Assembly: GCF_004217495.1 (NCBI RefSeq)
Contig: NZ_SHLC01000001.1
Span: forward strand, 620,001 to 684,000
From: Microterricola gilva
Lineage (GTDB): Bacteria; Actinomycetota; Actinomycetes; Actinomycetales; Microbacteriaceae
Length of the DNA stretch: 64,000 nucleotides
Direction: 5' to 3'
Positions 42,589-55,150 of the stretch are shown here, piece after piece. Below the pieces are notes generated by a model, which saw nothing but the letters and a program-made list of their open reading frames with translations, was not told the DNA's origin and searched no databases. The position numbers were made by a program, and so were the translations under genes. Positions within the stretch are counted from its first letter, which is position 1; each line of letters begins with the position of its first letter.

Positions 42589-44403
42589 TTAGTACTTCCT
42601 TTCCATGGGCTGGTAGCGCGTGATGGTGACGGGCTTCCAGTCCAGACGGATGTGGTCGGCGGCATCCGCCGAGTGGGGGTCGCCGGAGAGGTACGCCATG
42701 GTGTGCTTCATGTACGTCTCGTCGTCGCGGTTGGGGTAGTCGTCGCGCATGTGGCCGCCGCGGCTCTCCTTGCGGTTGCGCGCGGAGAAGACGACCACCT
42801 CGGCCAGGTCGAGCAGGAAGCCGAGCTCGACGGCCTCGAGCAGGTCCGTGTTGAAGCGGTGGCCCTTGTCCTGCACCGCCACGTTCTTGTACCGCTCGCG
42901 CAGGCCGTGGATGGTCTGGGTGACCTCGGCCAGAGACTCGTCGGTGCGGAACACCTGTGCCTTGGCGTCCATCATGTCCTGCAGCTCCTTGCGGAGCACG
43001 GAGACGCGCTCGGTTCCCGTCGAGGTGCGGATGCTGTCGATGAGCCCGCGCACGGCCGCGGCCGGGTCGGCGGGAAGCGGGGTGAACTCCGCGGTCTTGG
43101 AGTACTCGACGGCGTTCTGGCCGGCGCGCTTGCCGAAGACGTTGATGTCAAGCAGCGAGTTCGTGCCGAGGCGGTTCGAGCCGTGCACCGAGACGCAGGC
43201 GCACTCGCCTGCGGCGTAGAGGCCGGGAACGACGGTGTTGTTGTCACGCAGCACCTCGGCGGCGACGTTGGTGGGGATGCCGCCCATCGCGTAGTGCGCG
43301 GTCGGCATCACGGGAACGGGCTCTGTCACCGGGTCGACACCGAGGTAGGTGCGCGCGAACTCGGTGATGTCCGGCAGCTTGGTCTCGAGCACCTCTGCAC
43401 CCAGGTGGGTGCAGTCGAGGTAGACGTAGTCCTTGTGCGGGCCGGCGCCGCGGCCCTCCGCGACCTCCTGGACCATGCACCGGGCGACGATGTCGCGCGG
43501 GGCGAGGTCCTTGATGGTGGGGGCGTAGCGCTCCATGAAACGCTCACCGCTGGCGTTGCGGAGGATCGCTCCCTCACCGCGGGCGCCCTCGGTGAGCAGG
43601 ATGCCGAGGCCTGCCAGGCCGGTCGGGTGGAACTGGAAGAACTCCATGTCCTCCAGCGGGAGGCCCTTGCGCCAGATGATGCCGACGCCGTCACCGGTGA
43701 GGGTGTGTGCGTTGGAGGTCGTCTTGTAGATCTTTCCAAAGCCGCCGGTTGCGAAGATGATCGCCTTGGCCTGGAACACGTGCAGCTCGCCGGAGGCGAG
43801 GTCGTAGGCGACGACGCCCGACGGCTGGTCGACACCGTCGACGTTCGTCATGACGAGGTCGAGCACGTAGTACTCGTTGAAGAAGTTGATGCCGTGCTTG
43901 ACGCAGTTCTGGTACAGCGTCTGCAGGATCATGTGGCCGGTGCGGTCGGCCGCGTAGCAGGCACGACGCACGGGCGCCTTGCCGTGGTCGCGGGTGTGAC
44001 CGCCGAAGCGGCGCTGGTCGATCTTGCCCTCAGGCGTGCGGTTGAACGGCAGGCCCATGTTCTCGAGGTCGAGGACCGCGTCGATGGCCTCCTTGGCCAG
44101 GATCTCTGCGGCATCCTGGTCGACCAGGTAGTCGCCACCCTTGATCGTGTCGAAGGTGTGCCACTCCCAGTTGTCTTCCTCGACGTTGGCGAGCGCAGCA
44201 GCCATGCCGCCCTGCGCCGCACCGGTGTGCGAGCGCGTCGGGTACAGCTTGGAGATCACGGCGGTCTTGGCGTGCGGACCGGCCTCGATCGCCGCGCGCA
44301 TGCCTGCGCCACCGGCGCCGACGATCACGACATCGAACTGGTGGTAGTGCACGCCGTCAACGATGGTGTGGTCGGCGCTGTCGAACGATGAGGACTGGGT
44401 CAC
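42589..44403 (-). CDS. sdhA: Succinate dehydrogenase flavoprotein subunit
   Basis: The 604-aa catalytic FAD subunit. Landmarks: [40 protein letters not shown] with the His that binds FAD covalently (RSHT), [20 protein letters not shown], the active-site loop [13 protein letters not shown] and the C-terminal [20 protein letters not shown]. Length is normal. It oxidises succinate to fumarate at the cytoplasmic membrane face. Confidence 0.98.
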   Translation of the reverse strand: MTQSSSFDSADHTIVDGVHYHQFDVVIVGAGGAGMRAAIEAGPHAKTAVISKLYPTRSHTGAAQGGMAAALANVEEDNWEWHTFDTIKGGDYLVDQDAAEILAKEAIDAVLDLENMGLPFNRTPEGKIDQRRFGGHTRDHGKAPVRRACYAADRTGHMILQTLYQNCVKHGINFFNEYYVLDLVMTNVDGVDQPSGVVAYDLASGELHVFQAKAIIFATGGFGKIYKTTSNAHTLTGDGVGIIWRKGLPLEDMEFFQFHPTGLAGLGILLTEGARGEGAILRNASGERFMERYAPTIKDLAPRDIVARCMVQEVAEGRGAGPHKDYVYLDCTHLGAEVLETKLPDITEFARTYLGVDPVTEPVPVMPTAHYAMGGIPTNVAAEVLRDNNTVVPGLYAAGECACVSVHGSNRLGTNSLLDINVFGKRAGQNAVEYSKTAEFTPLPADPAAAVRGLIDSIRTSTGTERVSVLRKELQDMMDAKAQVFRTDESLAEVTQTIHGLRERYKNVAVQDKGHRFNTDLLEAVELGFLLDLAEVVVFSARNRKESRGGHMRDDYPNRDDETYMKHTMAYLSGDPHSADAADHIRLDWKPVTITRYQPMERKY

Positions 44404-44434
44404 AGTGGCATCCGTACTTTGTGGTGATGGGGGT

Positions 44435-44887
44435 TTACTGCGCTGCGCAGAAGGACGGCAGCAGGTCGGCCGGCGACCCTGGGGGGCACGGGTCGAAGGT
44501 GAAGACGACGAGGGTGCCGAGCACGATGAGCACGACGACGGCGGCCAGAACCGCCGACTTGAGCACGCCGCGGGTCATCGGCAGCGTCGCGTAGTCGTTG
44601 ATCAGGGTGCGCATGCCGTTGCCGCCGTGGATCAGCGCGAGCCACAGCATGGCCACGTCCCACCACTGCCAGAACGGGTCGGCCAGCTTGCCGCCGACGA
44701 AGCCGAAGTTGATGCCGGAGATGCCTTCGCCGAGCACGAGGTTGAAGAACAGGTGGCCGAAGATCAGCACGACCAGCACGACGCCGGACGCGCGCATGTA
44801 GATCCAGCCCCACTTCTCCCAGTTCACGCCGCGCTTGGGCGCCTGGCGTGCGGGGGAGCGGGGGGCTTCGATTGTTGTTGCAGACAT
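44435..44887 (-). CDS. sdhD: Succinate dehydrogenase membrane anchor SdhD
   Basis: A 150-aa hydrophobic anchor with three membrane segments (residues about 30-50, 70-95 and 110-130). The heme/quinone region contains FGHLFFNLV and [17 protein letters not shown] with the conserved His. The Tyr/Asp in NDYA is typical of SdhD. It lies between sdhC and sdhA. The short C-tail is Pro- and Cys-containing. Confidence 0.9.
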   Translation of the reverse strand: MSATTIEAPRSPARQAPKRGVNWEKWGWIYMRASGVVLVVLIFGHLFFNLVLGEGISGINFGFVGGKLADPFWQWWDVAMLWLALIHGGNGMRTLINDYATLPMTRGVLKSAVLAAVVVLIVLGTLVVFTFDPCPPGSPADLLPSFCAAQ

Positions 44888-44903
44888 GATGTGCTCCCCT
44901 TTC

Positions 44904-45329
44904 CTAGTGGCTGAAGACGTTGATCAGGTGGCGCGGGGTGAAGGCGAGCATCGTGATCACCCAGAGCGCGATGACGACGTAGAACATCAGCTTCTGGTGC
45001 TTCACGCCGCCTGCCCAGAAGTCGATCAGGATGATGCGGAGGCCGTTGAAGGCGTGGAACACGATCGCACCAACCAACGCAACCTCGCCGAGACCCATCA
45101 ACGGCGTCTGGTAGGTGCCGATGACGACGTTGTACGCCTCCGGGCTGACGCGGATGAGTGCGGTATCAAGAATGTGGACGAGCAGGAAGAAGAAGATCGC
45201 GACACCGGTGATGCGGTGCAGAACCCACGACCACATGCCTTCGCGGCCCCGGTAGAGGGTTCCCGCCGGGCGTCGTGATGTCGTGGTCTTCTTGGCTGCT
45301 GTCAGGGTTCCTGCCGATTGCTGTGGCAT
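44904..45329 (-). CDS. sdhC: Succinate dehydrogenase cytochrome b556 subunit SdhC
   Basis: A 141-aa membrane anchor with three helices. It has the SdhC signature pattern: REGMWSWVLHRITGVAIFFF, LLVHILDTALI, and the heme-ligand region GAIVFHAFNGLRIILIDFW. I chose the ATG at 45329 (MPQQSAGTL), which lies six bases after GGGAGGG; a TTG at 45335 is too close to that site. First gene of sdhCDAB. Confidence 0.93.
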   Translation of the reverse strand: MPQQSAGTLTAAKKTTTSRRPAGTLYRGREGMWSWVLHRITGVAIFFFLLVHILDTALIRVSPEAYNVVIGTYQTPLMGLGEVALVGAIVFHAFNGLRIILIDFWAGGVKHQKLMFYVVIALWVITMLAFTPRHLINVFSH

Positions 45330-45427
45330 GAACAACCCTCCCTGGCTGAAATGTGGCCAGTCGCTGGCCCGAAGTGCTCAATGAGCATGTGCACTCATCC
45401 TATTCCTCACTCTCAGCGATTTTCCGG

Positions 45428-45441
45428 TTAGGCATGCCTAA
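45428..45441. promoter_or_regulatory. Palindrome TTAGGCATGCCTAA between sdhC and manC
   Basis: A perfect 14-bp palindrome with TTAGG/CCTAA half-sites, which recall DtxR/IdeR iron boxes, but the spacing of the half-sites is shorter than in the 19-bp consensus. It lies 99 bases before sdhC and 70 before manC. Confidence 0.4.
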
Positions 45442-45510
45442 GTTCGAGCGCCGGTGCGAGTGCGCTGCGCTGACCGCCGGCGTGGCTGCCTGCTGGCCTA
45501 GGCTGACAGG

Positions 45511-46632
45511 GTGAGTACTCCTACTGCGCTCGACCGTTTCTACAGTGTGATTCCGGCCGGCGGCATCGGATCGCGGCTCTGGCCGCTCTCCAGAGCCGAC
45601 GCGCCCAAGTTCCTGCATGACCTGACCGGCTCGGGCCAGACGCTCCTGCGCGACACCTGGATCAGGCTCGCGCCGCTCTCCGGTGAGCAGCGCATCATGG
45701 TCGTCACCGGGCGGGCGCACCGCAAGGCCGTCGAGGAACAGCTGCCGGAGTTGGCCGATCACAACGTCGTGCTCGAGAGCGAACCACGCGACTCGGCCGC
45801 AGCCATCGGCCTGGCCGCCGCGATCCTCGAACGTCGTGAGCCGGGCGTCATCATCGGCTCCTTCGCCGCCGACCACGTGATCCACCGCGACGACATCTTC
45901 CGCTCGGCCGTTGCTGAGGCCGTCGAGGTCGCGGATGCCGGTTACATTGTGACTCTCGGGATCCGCCCGACAGAGCCGGCCATCGGCTTCGGCTACATCC
46001 ACTCCGGCGAGAAGCTCGTCGTCGATGGTGCCCCGAGCGCACTGACCGTCAAGTCCTTCGTCGAGAAGCCGGACCAGGCCACCGCGAAGAAGTATGTGGC
46101 CAGCGGGCACTACCTCTGGAACGCCGGCATGTTCATCGCGCGCGCTGACCGGATCCTCGAGGAGATCGGCAACTCGGAGCCGGAGCTGCTGGCCGGACTG
46201 CTCGAACTCGCCGCCGCCTGGGACGACCCGACAACCAGGGGCCCCGCCGTCGACCGCATCTGGCCCGGGCTGAAGAAGATCGCGATCGACTATGCGGTGG
46301 CCGAACCGGCGGCGGCAGCAGGCAGGCTCGCCGTCATCCCCGGCCGCTTCGACTGGGACGACGTCGGCGATTTTGCCTCGATTGCCAAGCTGCACTCCGG
46401 CGGGCGCAAGAGGGACCTCGCCATCCTCGGTGAGAACGCGCGCGTGCTCGCCGACTCCTCCAGCGGCATCGTCATCTCGGAGGGTGGTCGCACGATCGCT
46501 CTCATCGGCGTCGAAGACATCGTCGTCGTCGACACCCCTGACGCGCTGCTCGTCACGACCAGTGCGAACGCCCAGAAGGTGAAGGCCGTCGTCGACGCGC
46601 TGAAGCTCTCCGGGCGCACCGACGTTCTGTAA
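45511..46632 (+). CDS. manC: Mannose-1-phosphate guanylyltransferase
   Basis: A 373-aa nucleotidyltransferase that makes GDP-mannose for glycans. The N-terminal loop YSVIPAGGIGSRLWPLSRAD is the family signature (GGxGxRLWPLSR). Other landmarks: LESEPRDSAAAIGLAAAILE, SFAADHVIHRDDIF, VKSFVEKPDQATAKKYV and YLWNAGMFIARADRIL. There is no C-terminal isomerase domain, so it is monofunctional. GTG start with TAGGCT six bases upstream, so probably leaderless. Confidence 0.94.
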   Translation: MSTPTALDRFYSVIPAGGIGSRLWPLSRADAPKFLHDLTGSGQTLLRDTWIRLAPLSGEQRIMVVTGRAHRKAVEEQLPELADHNVVLESEPRDSAAAIGLAAAILERREPGVIIGSFAADHVIHRDDIFRSAVAEAVEVADAGYIVTLGIRPTEPAIGFGYIHSGEKLVVDGAPSALTVKSFVEKPDQATAKKYVASGHYLWNAGMFIARADRILEEIGNSEPELLAGLLELAAAWDDPTTRGPAVDRIWPGLKKIAIDYAVAEPAAAAGRLAVIPGRFDWDDVGDFASIAKLHSGGRKRDLAILGENARVLADSSSGIVISEGGRTIALIGVEDIVVVDTPDALLVTTSANAQKVKAVVDALKLSGRTDVL

Positions 46633-46657
46633 GCACGACACCCTCAAGGGATCGGGA

Positions 46658-47722
46658 ATGACCATGACGCGAATCACCGCTCACCTCGCACTGCTCGCCG
46701 GCGCTGCCCTGCTCCTGGCCGGCTGCGCCTCCGCCCCCGAGGCGGGCGGCGGCTCGAGCGCCTCCGAATACTGTGCGCGCATGGTCACGAACTCCGGCGG
46801 CCTCGAGGACCGCTCGTTCAACCAGTCAAGCTGGGAGGGGCTCCAGGAGGCGAGCGCCCAGTTCGGCATCGACGTGGACGCCATTGTCTCGACCTCCGAG
46901 ACCGATCTGGCGCCGAATGTCGCGCAGGCTGTCGGCACCGGATGCCAGTTCATCCTCACCGTGGGCTGGGAGCTCGCCGACGCCACGATCTCTGAGGCGG
47001 AGGCCAACCCGGATGTGCACTTCGCGATCGTCGACGAGCGGGTCGACGGCCGCAACATCAAGCCGATCGTCTTCGACACGGCTCAGGCGGCCTTCCTGGC
47101 CGGATACCTTGCGGCCGGTGTCACCCAGACCGGCGTCGTGGCGACTTTCGGCGGCGGCAACCAGCCACCGGTCACACTCTTCATGGACGGATTCGTCGAC
47201 GGCGTCGATGAGTACAACCGGGTGCATGGCACCACGGTGCGGGCACTCGGCTGGGACAAGGAGAACCAGGATGGCTCCTTCACCGGCGACTTCGAGGACG
47301 TCGCGAAGGGCAAGACCTTGAGTCAGGGCCTCATCGATCAGGGTGCGGACGTCATCCTCCCAGTCGCTGGCCAGGTCGGCGAGGGCGCTGCGGCCGCGGC
47401 GAGTGAGAACAGGGGAGTCTCGATCATCTGGGTCGACAACGACGGTTACGAGACCCTGCCTGCCGAGTTCCGCCCGCTCGTTCTGACCAGTGTTCTGAAG
47501 AACATGGAGGACGCAGTGGTCAAGATCGTCGGCGACGACACCGCCGGGGTTTTCGACAACGCGCCGTTCGTCGGAACCCTCGAGAACGGCGGCGTCGAGA
47601 TTGCGCCGTTCCACGACCGGGCCTCGCTCGTGTCGCCAGCGCTTGAGGCAGAGGTCGACGGCATTCGACAGGCCATCATCGATGGCAGCATCGTTGTCAG
47701 CTCGCCGAGCACACCAGAGTAG
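46658..47722 (+). CDS. BMP-family (PnrA-like) nucleoside-binding lipoprotein, copy 1
   Basis: A 354-aa lipoprotein. The signal peptide HLALLAGAALLLAGCASAPE ends in the lipobox LAGC. The mature part matches Bmp/PnrA/Med proteins: TNSGGLEDRSFNQSSWEG, ILTVGWELADATISEAEANP, KPIVFDTAQAAFLAGYLAAG. Such proteins bind purine and pyrimidine nucleosides. It lies 25 bases after manC on the same strand and could be co-transcribed with it. It is clearly paralogous to the next gene. Confidence 0.9.
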   Translation: MTMTRITAHLALLAGAALLLAGCASAPEAGGGSSASEYCARMVTNSGGLEDRSFNQSSWEGLQEASAQFGIDVDAIVSTSETDLAPNVAQAVGTGCQFILTVGWELADATISEAEANPDVHFAIVDERVDGRNIKPIVFDTAQAAFLAGYLAAGVTQTGVVATFGGGNQPPVTLFMDGFVDGVDEYNRVHGTTVRALGWDKENQDGSFTGDFEDVAKGKTLSQGLIDQGADVILPVAGQVGEGAAAAASENRGVSIIWVDNDGYETLPAEFRPLVLTSVLKNMEDAVVKIVGDDTAGVFDNAPFVGTLENGGVEIAPFHDRASLVSPALEAEVDGIRQAIIDGSIVVSSPSTPE

Positions 47723-47735
47723 CGGAGCCTCCAGT

Positions 47736-47751
47736 CTGCTCATATGAGCAG
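47736..47751. promoter_or_regulatory. Palindromic operator upstream of the second BMP gene
   Basis: A perfect 16-bp palindrome CTGCTCATATGAGCAG. It differs from the glp palindrome CTGCACATATGTGCAG by one symmetrical base pair. Half-sites recur at 49091-49100 and 59688-59697. It lies 125 bases upstream of the start codon of the second BMP gene. Confidence 0.65.
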
Positions 47752-47875
47752 AACATCGCGAATTCATAACCTTTGGGCCCTGAGCGGACTTTGCCCTTTT
47801 GAGCGGGGAAATATTCGGTAACGTGACTTGCATAGAGGCCCCGAACTCCGTCGGGGCAGCACCTTGGAGGTCACC

Positions 47876-48982
47876 TTGACTATCACAACTCGTAAGGCTG
47901 GCCTCGCCGGTCTTGCCATTTTTGGCGTCGCCGCCCTGCTCGCGGGTTGTGCGTCCGCGCCCGAATCCAGCGGTGGCTCCACCGATGGCTCGGCAGCCTC
48001 GCCCGACTACCTCCCCTGCATGGTCTCCGACGCAGGCGGATTCGACGACAAGTCCTTCAACCAGCTGGGCTACGAGGGCATGGTCAAGGCTGCTGACGAG
48101 CTCGGCGTCGAGTACAAGAAGGTCCAGTCCGACTCTGAGACTGACTTCGCTCCGAACCTGACGAACCTCGTCGACCAGGGCTGCAACACCATCGTCACCG
48201 TCGGCTTTGCACTCGCGGCCGCCGCGGGCGAATCTGCAGCAGCGAACCCTGACATCGAGTACGTCAGCATCGACGACGTCGTCGACCAGGACTTCGATGG
48301 CAAGACCGACCAGCCCAACATCAAGCCGATCATCTTCGACACCGCCCAGGCAGCGTTCCTGGCCGGCTACGCCGCGGCTGACTTCTCGAAGACCGGCGTT
48401 GTCGGCACCTTCGGTGGCATGAACTTCCCGACGGTCTCCATCTTCATGGACGGCTTCGCCCAGGGTGTTGAGTACTACAACACGGCCAAGGGCAAGGATG
48501 TCAAGGTCCTCGGTTGGGACACCGCCGCACAGGATGGCTCCTTCACCGGTGGCTTCGAGGCCAACGACGGTGCCCGCCAGATCGCTCAGGGTCTGATCGA
48601 CCAGAACGTCGACGTGCTCCTGCCCGTCGGTGGCCCGATCTACCAGAGCGCCGCTGCCGCCATCCGCGACTCCGGAAAGGAGATCGCGCTCATCGGTGTC
48701 GACGCCGACGTGTTCGAGACCGACCCCTCGGTCGGCGACCTGCTGCTCACCTCGATCCGCAAGGCGATCGACGTCGGAACCTACGACGCGATCCTCGCCG
48801 CCGGCAAGGGCAACTTCGACGCGGCGCCGTTCGTCGGCACGCTCGAGAACGAGGGCGTGGGCCTGGCGTCGTTCCACGACTTCGAGAGCAAGGTCAACCC
48901 CTCGCTGCAGGGTGAGCTTGACGAGATCAAGGCCGGAATCATCGACGGCTCGATCCCGGTCACGTCCTACCTCGCTGGCTAG
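47876..48982 (+). CDS. BMP-family (PnrA-like) nucleoside-binding lipoprotein, copy 2
   Basis: A 368-aa lipoprotein, AGLAGLAIFGVAALLAGCAS with the lipobox LAGC, then SDAGGFDDKSFNQLGYEG, TIVTVGFALAAAAGESAAAN and KPIIFDTAQAAFLAGYAAAD. I chose the TTG at 47876 because GGAGG lies five bases before it and no ATG or GTG fits. As the gene nearest the ATPase and permeases it is probably the main binding protein of the nucleoside importer. A strong hairpin follows at 49011, which may keep its expression higher than the downstream genes. Confidence 0.9.
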   Translation: MTITTRKAGLAGLAIFGVAALLAGCASAPESSGGSTDGSAASPDYLPCMVSDAGGFDDKSFNQLGYEGMVKAADELGVEYKKVQSDSETDFAPNLTNLVDQGCNTIVTVGFALAAAAGESAAANPDIEYVSIDDVVDQDFDGKTDQPNIKPIIFDTAQAAFLAGYAAADFSKTGVVGTFGGMNFPTVSIFMDGFAQGVEYYNTAKGKDVKVLGWDTAAQDGSFTGGFEANDGARQIAQGLIDQNVDVLLPVGGPIYQSAAAAIRDSGKEIALIGVDADVFETDPSVGDLLLTSIRKAIDVGTYDAILAAGKGNFDAAPFVGTLENEGVGLASFHDFESKVNPSLQGELDEIKAGIIDGSIPVTSYLAG

Positions 48983-49010
48983 GTTGCACTGATCAATCAG
49001 AACTGAATCA

Positions 49011-49046
49011 CACGGGGAGACCAGCAATCGCTGGCCTCCCCGCGTG
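49011..49046 (+). terminator. Hairpin after the second BMP gene
   Basis: A stem CACGGGGAG-CCAGC / GCTGG-CTCCCCGCGTG with an AATC loop and one bulged mismatch. It lies 28 bases past the stop, before the transporter ATPase gene, and may terminate or attenuate. Confidence 0.7.
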
Positions 49047-49057
49047 ACGTTAAGCCC

Positions 49058-49116
49058 CGGCATCCGTGCTCGAATGGAGCCTGCTCGCAACATATGAGCA
49101 ATCCGCACGGATGCCG
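49058..49116. repeat. Inverted repeat around a CATATGAGCA half-site
   Basis: The 12-bp arms CGGCATCCGTGC (49058-49069) and GCACGGATGCCG (49105-49116) enclose 35 bases, including CATATGAGCA at 49091-49100. It lies just upstream of the ATPase gene's presumed promoter, so it may be regulatory. Confidence 0.6.
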
Positions 49117-49158
49117 ACAACCTTTGTGCACAAGCCCCACTTCTGCGCAGGCAATCAA

Positions 49159-49164
49159 TAGAAT
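49159..49164 (+). promoter_or_regulatory. -10 element of the transporter ATPase gene
   Basis: TAGAAT, seven bases before the ATG at 49172. This implies a leaderless message. The matching -35 is weak. Confidence 0.5.
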
Positions 49165-49171
49165 CGGGAAC

Positions 49172-50688
49172 ATGAAGCTCGAACTTCGCGGCATTACGAA
49201 AAGATTCGGTGCCCTGGTCGCCAACGACCATATAGACCTCACTGTCGAGGCCGGCGAGATCCACTGCCTCTTGGGCGAGAATGGTGCCGGTAAGTCGACG
49301 CTCATGAACGTGCTCTACGGCCTCTACCAGGCCGAGGAGGGCGAGATCCTGCTGAACGATGTTGTGCAGAACTTCGCCGGCCCCGGCGACGCCATGGCGG
49401 CCGGAATCGGCATGGTGCACCAGCACTTCATGCTCATCCCGGTGTTCTCCGTTGCCGAGAACGTCATGCTCGGCAACGAGTCCACGAAGTTCGGCGGGCG
49501 GCTCGATCTCCCGGCCGCGCGCGCGAAGGTCAAGGAAATCTCCGCGCGCTTCGGCTTCCACGTCGACCCGGACGCCATCGTCGGTGACCTGCCCGTCGGG
49601 GTGCAGCAGCGTGTCGAGATCATCAAGGCGCTGTCCCGCGACGCCAAGGTGCTTGTCTTTGACGAGCCCACGGCTGTGCTCACGCCGCAGGAGACCGACG
49701 AGCTGATGGTCATCATGCGCCAGCTGCGCGACGCCGGCACCTCGATCGTCTTCATCACCCACAAGCTCCGCGAGGTCCGCGAGGTCGCGGACCGGATCAC
49801 GGTCGTCCGGCTGGGCAAGGTCGTCGGCGAGGCATCGCCCACCGCGACAAACGCCGAGCTGGCCTCGCTGATGGTCGGCCGCGCCGTCGAGCTCACCGTG
49901 CAGAAGGGCCCGGCCCAGCTGCGCGGTCCCGCCGTCGTGGTCAGCAACCTCTCCGTCATCGACCCGCTCGGCCAGCTCGTCGTGAACGATGTGAGCTTCG
50001 AGGTGCAGCGGGGCGAGATCCTCGCCATCGCCGGAGTGCAGGGCAACGGCCAGACCGAGCTCACCGAGGCCATCGTCGGCCTGCAGCCCCGCGTGACCGG
50101 AAGCATCGTGCTGGACGGCAAGGAGATCAGCACACTCAGCGTGCGACGAATCCTCGATTCCGGCGTCGGCTTCGTGCCGGAGGATCGCACCGAGGATGGC
50201 CTCGTCGGCGAGTTCACCATCGCGGAGAACCTCATGCTCGACCGATCGGACGGGGCACCGTTCGTCAAGGCCGGCAACCTTCAGCTCGGCTACCTGGCCG
50301 AGTTCGCCCAGGAGAAGTCCACCGAGTTCGATGTGCGTTCTCAGGGCATCGACACCAAGGTCGGCCGACTCTCGGGCGGCAACCAGCAGAAGGTCGTACT
50401 CGCCCGTGAGCTCAGCCGCGATCTGCGTCTGTTCCTCGCCGCTCAGCCGACCCGCGGAATCGACGTCGGATCGATCGAATTCGTGCACAAGCGCATCGTC
50501 GCGACCCGAGACTCCGGTGTGCCCGTGATCGTCATCTCCACCGAACTCGACGAGGTCACTGCCCTCGCCGACCGCATTCTGGTGATGTACCGCGGCAAGG
50601 TCGTCGGAATCGTCCCAGGAAATACCCCGCGCGATGTGCTGGGTCTCATGATGGCCGGCGAAACGCCGAACAACGAAGGAGCAGCGGC

Positions 50689-50692
<4 letters not shown>
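49172..50692 (+). CDS. Nucleoside ABC transporter ATPase (two ATP-binding domains)
   Basis: A 506-aa double ATPase like that of BmpA/PnrA-type and ribose importers. Domain 1 has Walker A GENGAGKST and ends of signature LPVGVQQRVEIIKALS, Walker B VLVFDEPTAVLT. Domain 2 has the degenerate Walker A GVQGNGQTE, the signature LSGGNQQKVVLARELS and FLAAQPTRGIDVGS. I chose the ATG at 49172 (MKLELRGITKRFGALVAND); the frame is open upstream but that part crosses the promoter and operator. Overlaps the first permease by 4 bp. Confidence 0.94.
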
Positions 50693-51953
<1,261 letters not shown>

Positions 51954-51957
<4 letters not shown>

Positions 51958-53240
51958 GCACCTCACCCGCCGTCGTCATGCCGTCCTCCGAGCCGATCGC
52001 GCTCGACAGCACCGTGATCAAGAGCTGGAAGGCGCCGATCGCATTCGGCATCTTCACGGTCATCGCCTTTGTCATGTTCGTGCTCAACGCCCGCCCGGGC
52101 GAGACCACCTTCCGCCTCTCGTCAGAGCGCGACACCTTCCAGCTGCCCGATGTCGTCGTGAACTCCGCGACGACGGGATGGGTCATCTTCCTCGCCCTGC
52201 TGCTGATCACCGCGGCCTCGGCCCTGGCCGTGATCTCGCGGCGGAAGACCTCGATCTGGTTGACGGTGCTGTTCGCGCTGTTGTTCATGGTCGGCTTCCT
52301 GAGCTGGGCTGCCGCAGGATCCTCCATCCCGGTCACCGGCCTGTTGTTCGGCTCGGTCAGCCTCGCCGTGCCGCTGATCTTCGGTGCGCTCGGCGGCGTC
52401 ATCTCGGAGCGTGGCGGTGTCGTCAATATCGCCATCGAGGGACAGCTGCTGGCCGGTGCCTTCACCTCTGCCGTCGTGGCCACGTCCACGGGGTCGCTCC
52501 TGCTCGGCGTCTTGGCCGCGCTCGTCGCCGGCGTGCTGGTCGGAATGGTGCTCGCCGCCTTCGCGATCAAGTACCTCGTCGACCAGGTGATCGTCGGTGT
52601 GGTGCTCAACGTGCTCGTCACGGGCCTGACCAGCTTCCTGTTCTCGCAGGTGCTCGCGCCGAACGCCGCGCTACTCAACACCCCGCCGCGCTTTCCCCGC
52701 CTGGAGATCCCGTTGCTCAGCGACATCCCGATCATCGGGCCGGTGCTGTTCAAGCAGACGATCATCGTCTATGTCATGTACATCGCCGTCGCCGCCGTGG
52801 CCTATGCACTGTACAAGACCAAGTGGGGCCTGCGCTTGCGCGCGGTCGGCGAGCACCCGAAGGCCGCGGACACCGTCGGCATCAAGGTCAACGCCACCCG
52901 CTTCTGGAACGTCGCCCTCGCCGGCGCGATCGCCGGAATCGGTGGGTCCTTCTTCACCCTCGGCTCCGTTGGAGCGTTCAACAAAGAGATGACGGCCGGA
53001 GCCGGCTTCATCGCGCTGGCCGCCGTGATCTTCGGCCAGTGGGACCCGATCAAGGCCACCCTCGCCGCGCTGCTGTTCGGTTTCGCCACGAACCTGCAGA
53101 ACGTGCTGGGGATCATCGGCTCGCCCGTACCGAGCGAGTTCATGCTCATGCTGCCCTACGTCGTCACGATCTTCGCTGTGGCCGGTCTGGTTGGGGTCTC
53201 TCGGGCGCCGGCAGCCGATGGCAAGCCGTACATCAAGTAA
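51954..53240 (+). CDS. Nucleoside ABC transporter permease (second)
   Basis: A 428-aa permease of the YufQ/NupC-like type. Landmarks: GGVISERGGVVNIAIEGQLL near residue 150, LRLRAVGEHPKAADTVGIKV near 290 and FALYNTK-like transmembrane turns; about nine hydrophobic segments. It starts with GTG inside the previous gene's end. With the first permease it forms the membrane channel for nucleosides that cdd, deoA and add then process. Confidence 0.93.
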
Positions 53241-53280
53241 TTCAGCCGCAAGGAGCGAAGCTCTGGGTCAGGAGACGAAT

Positions 53281-53702
53281 GTGAACGCCGCGACATCCGA
53301 GAACATCGACTGGGACGGCTTGCACGCCGCCGCCCTCGACGCGATGAAGAAGGCCTATGTGCCGTACTCGAAGTTCCCCGTCGGTGTGGCCGCGCTGGTC
53401 AGCGACGGCCGCGTGATCAGCGGATGCAACGTGGAAAACGCCTCCTATGGGCTCACGCTCTGCGCGGAGTGCGCGCTCGTGTCGTCGCTGCACATGACGG
53501 GCGGGGGGCAGCTCGTTGCCTTCACATGCGTGGACGGCAACGGCGGCGCGCTGATGCCATGCGGGCGTTGCCGCCAGCTCCTGTTCGAGCACTCGGCACC
53601 CGGCATGCTGCTCCAGACGGTTTCGGGAATCAAGACGATCGACGAGGTCCTGCCCGACGCCTTCGGGCCGCGTACCCTCGTCGCATTCGCAGAAGGAGCA
53701 TC

Positions 53703-53706
<4 letters not shown>
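53281..53706 (+). CDS. cdd: Cytidine deaminase
   Basis: A 141-aa zinc enzyme that converts cytidine and deoxycytidine to uridine forms. Landmarks: YVPYSKFPVGVAALVSDGRV, GCNVENASYGLTLCAECALV (zinc Cys and catalytic Glu in CAE) and PCGRCRQLLFEH (two zinc Cys). GTG start at 53281 with GGAG six bases before; the open frame upstream is a shadow. It follows the permease by 40 bases and overlaps deoA by 4 bp. Confidence 0.96.
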
Positions 53707-55004
<1,298 letters not shown>

Positions 55005-55027
55005 CAAGCGCGCCCAGCGGCGCTGTT

Positions 55028-55084
55028 CCGCTGGTTGAGCATGTCGAAACCCCGCAGGACGGTTTCGACAGGCTCAACCAGTGG
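55028..55084. repeat. Inverted pair of dispersed repeats, probable deoA terminator
   Basis: Two opposed copies, CCGCTGGTTGAGCATGTCGA and GGTTTCGACAGGCTCAACCA (then GTGG), form a 24-bp stem with a 9-nt loop and a few mismatches. It lies 24 bases after deoA. Confidence 0.85.
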
Positions 55085-55150
55085 GCGTTTGCCGCGGCTG
55101 CTGCGAATCTGCCGAGACATCCTGGCCGTCCGACCACTAGATTTGTAAGG

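Noticed and set aside
45428-45441. Calling TTAGGCATGCCTAA a true DtxR/IdeR box
   Set aside because: The half-sites are too close for the known 19-bp consensus, so it is listed only as a low-interest palindrome.
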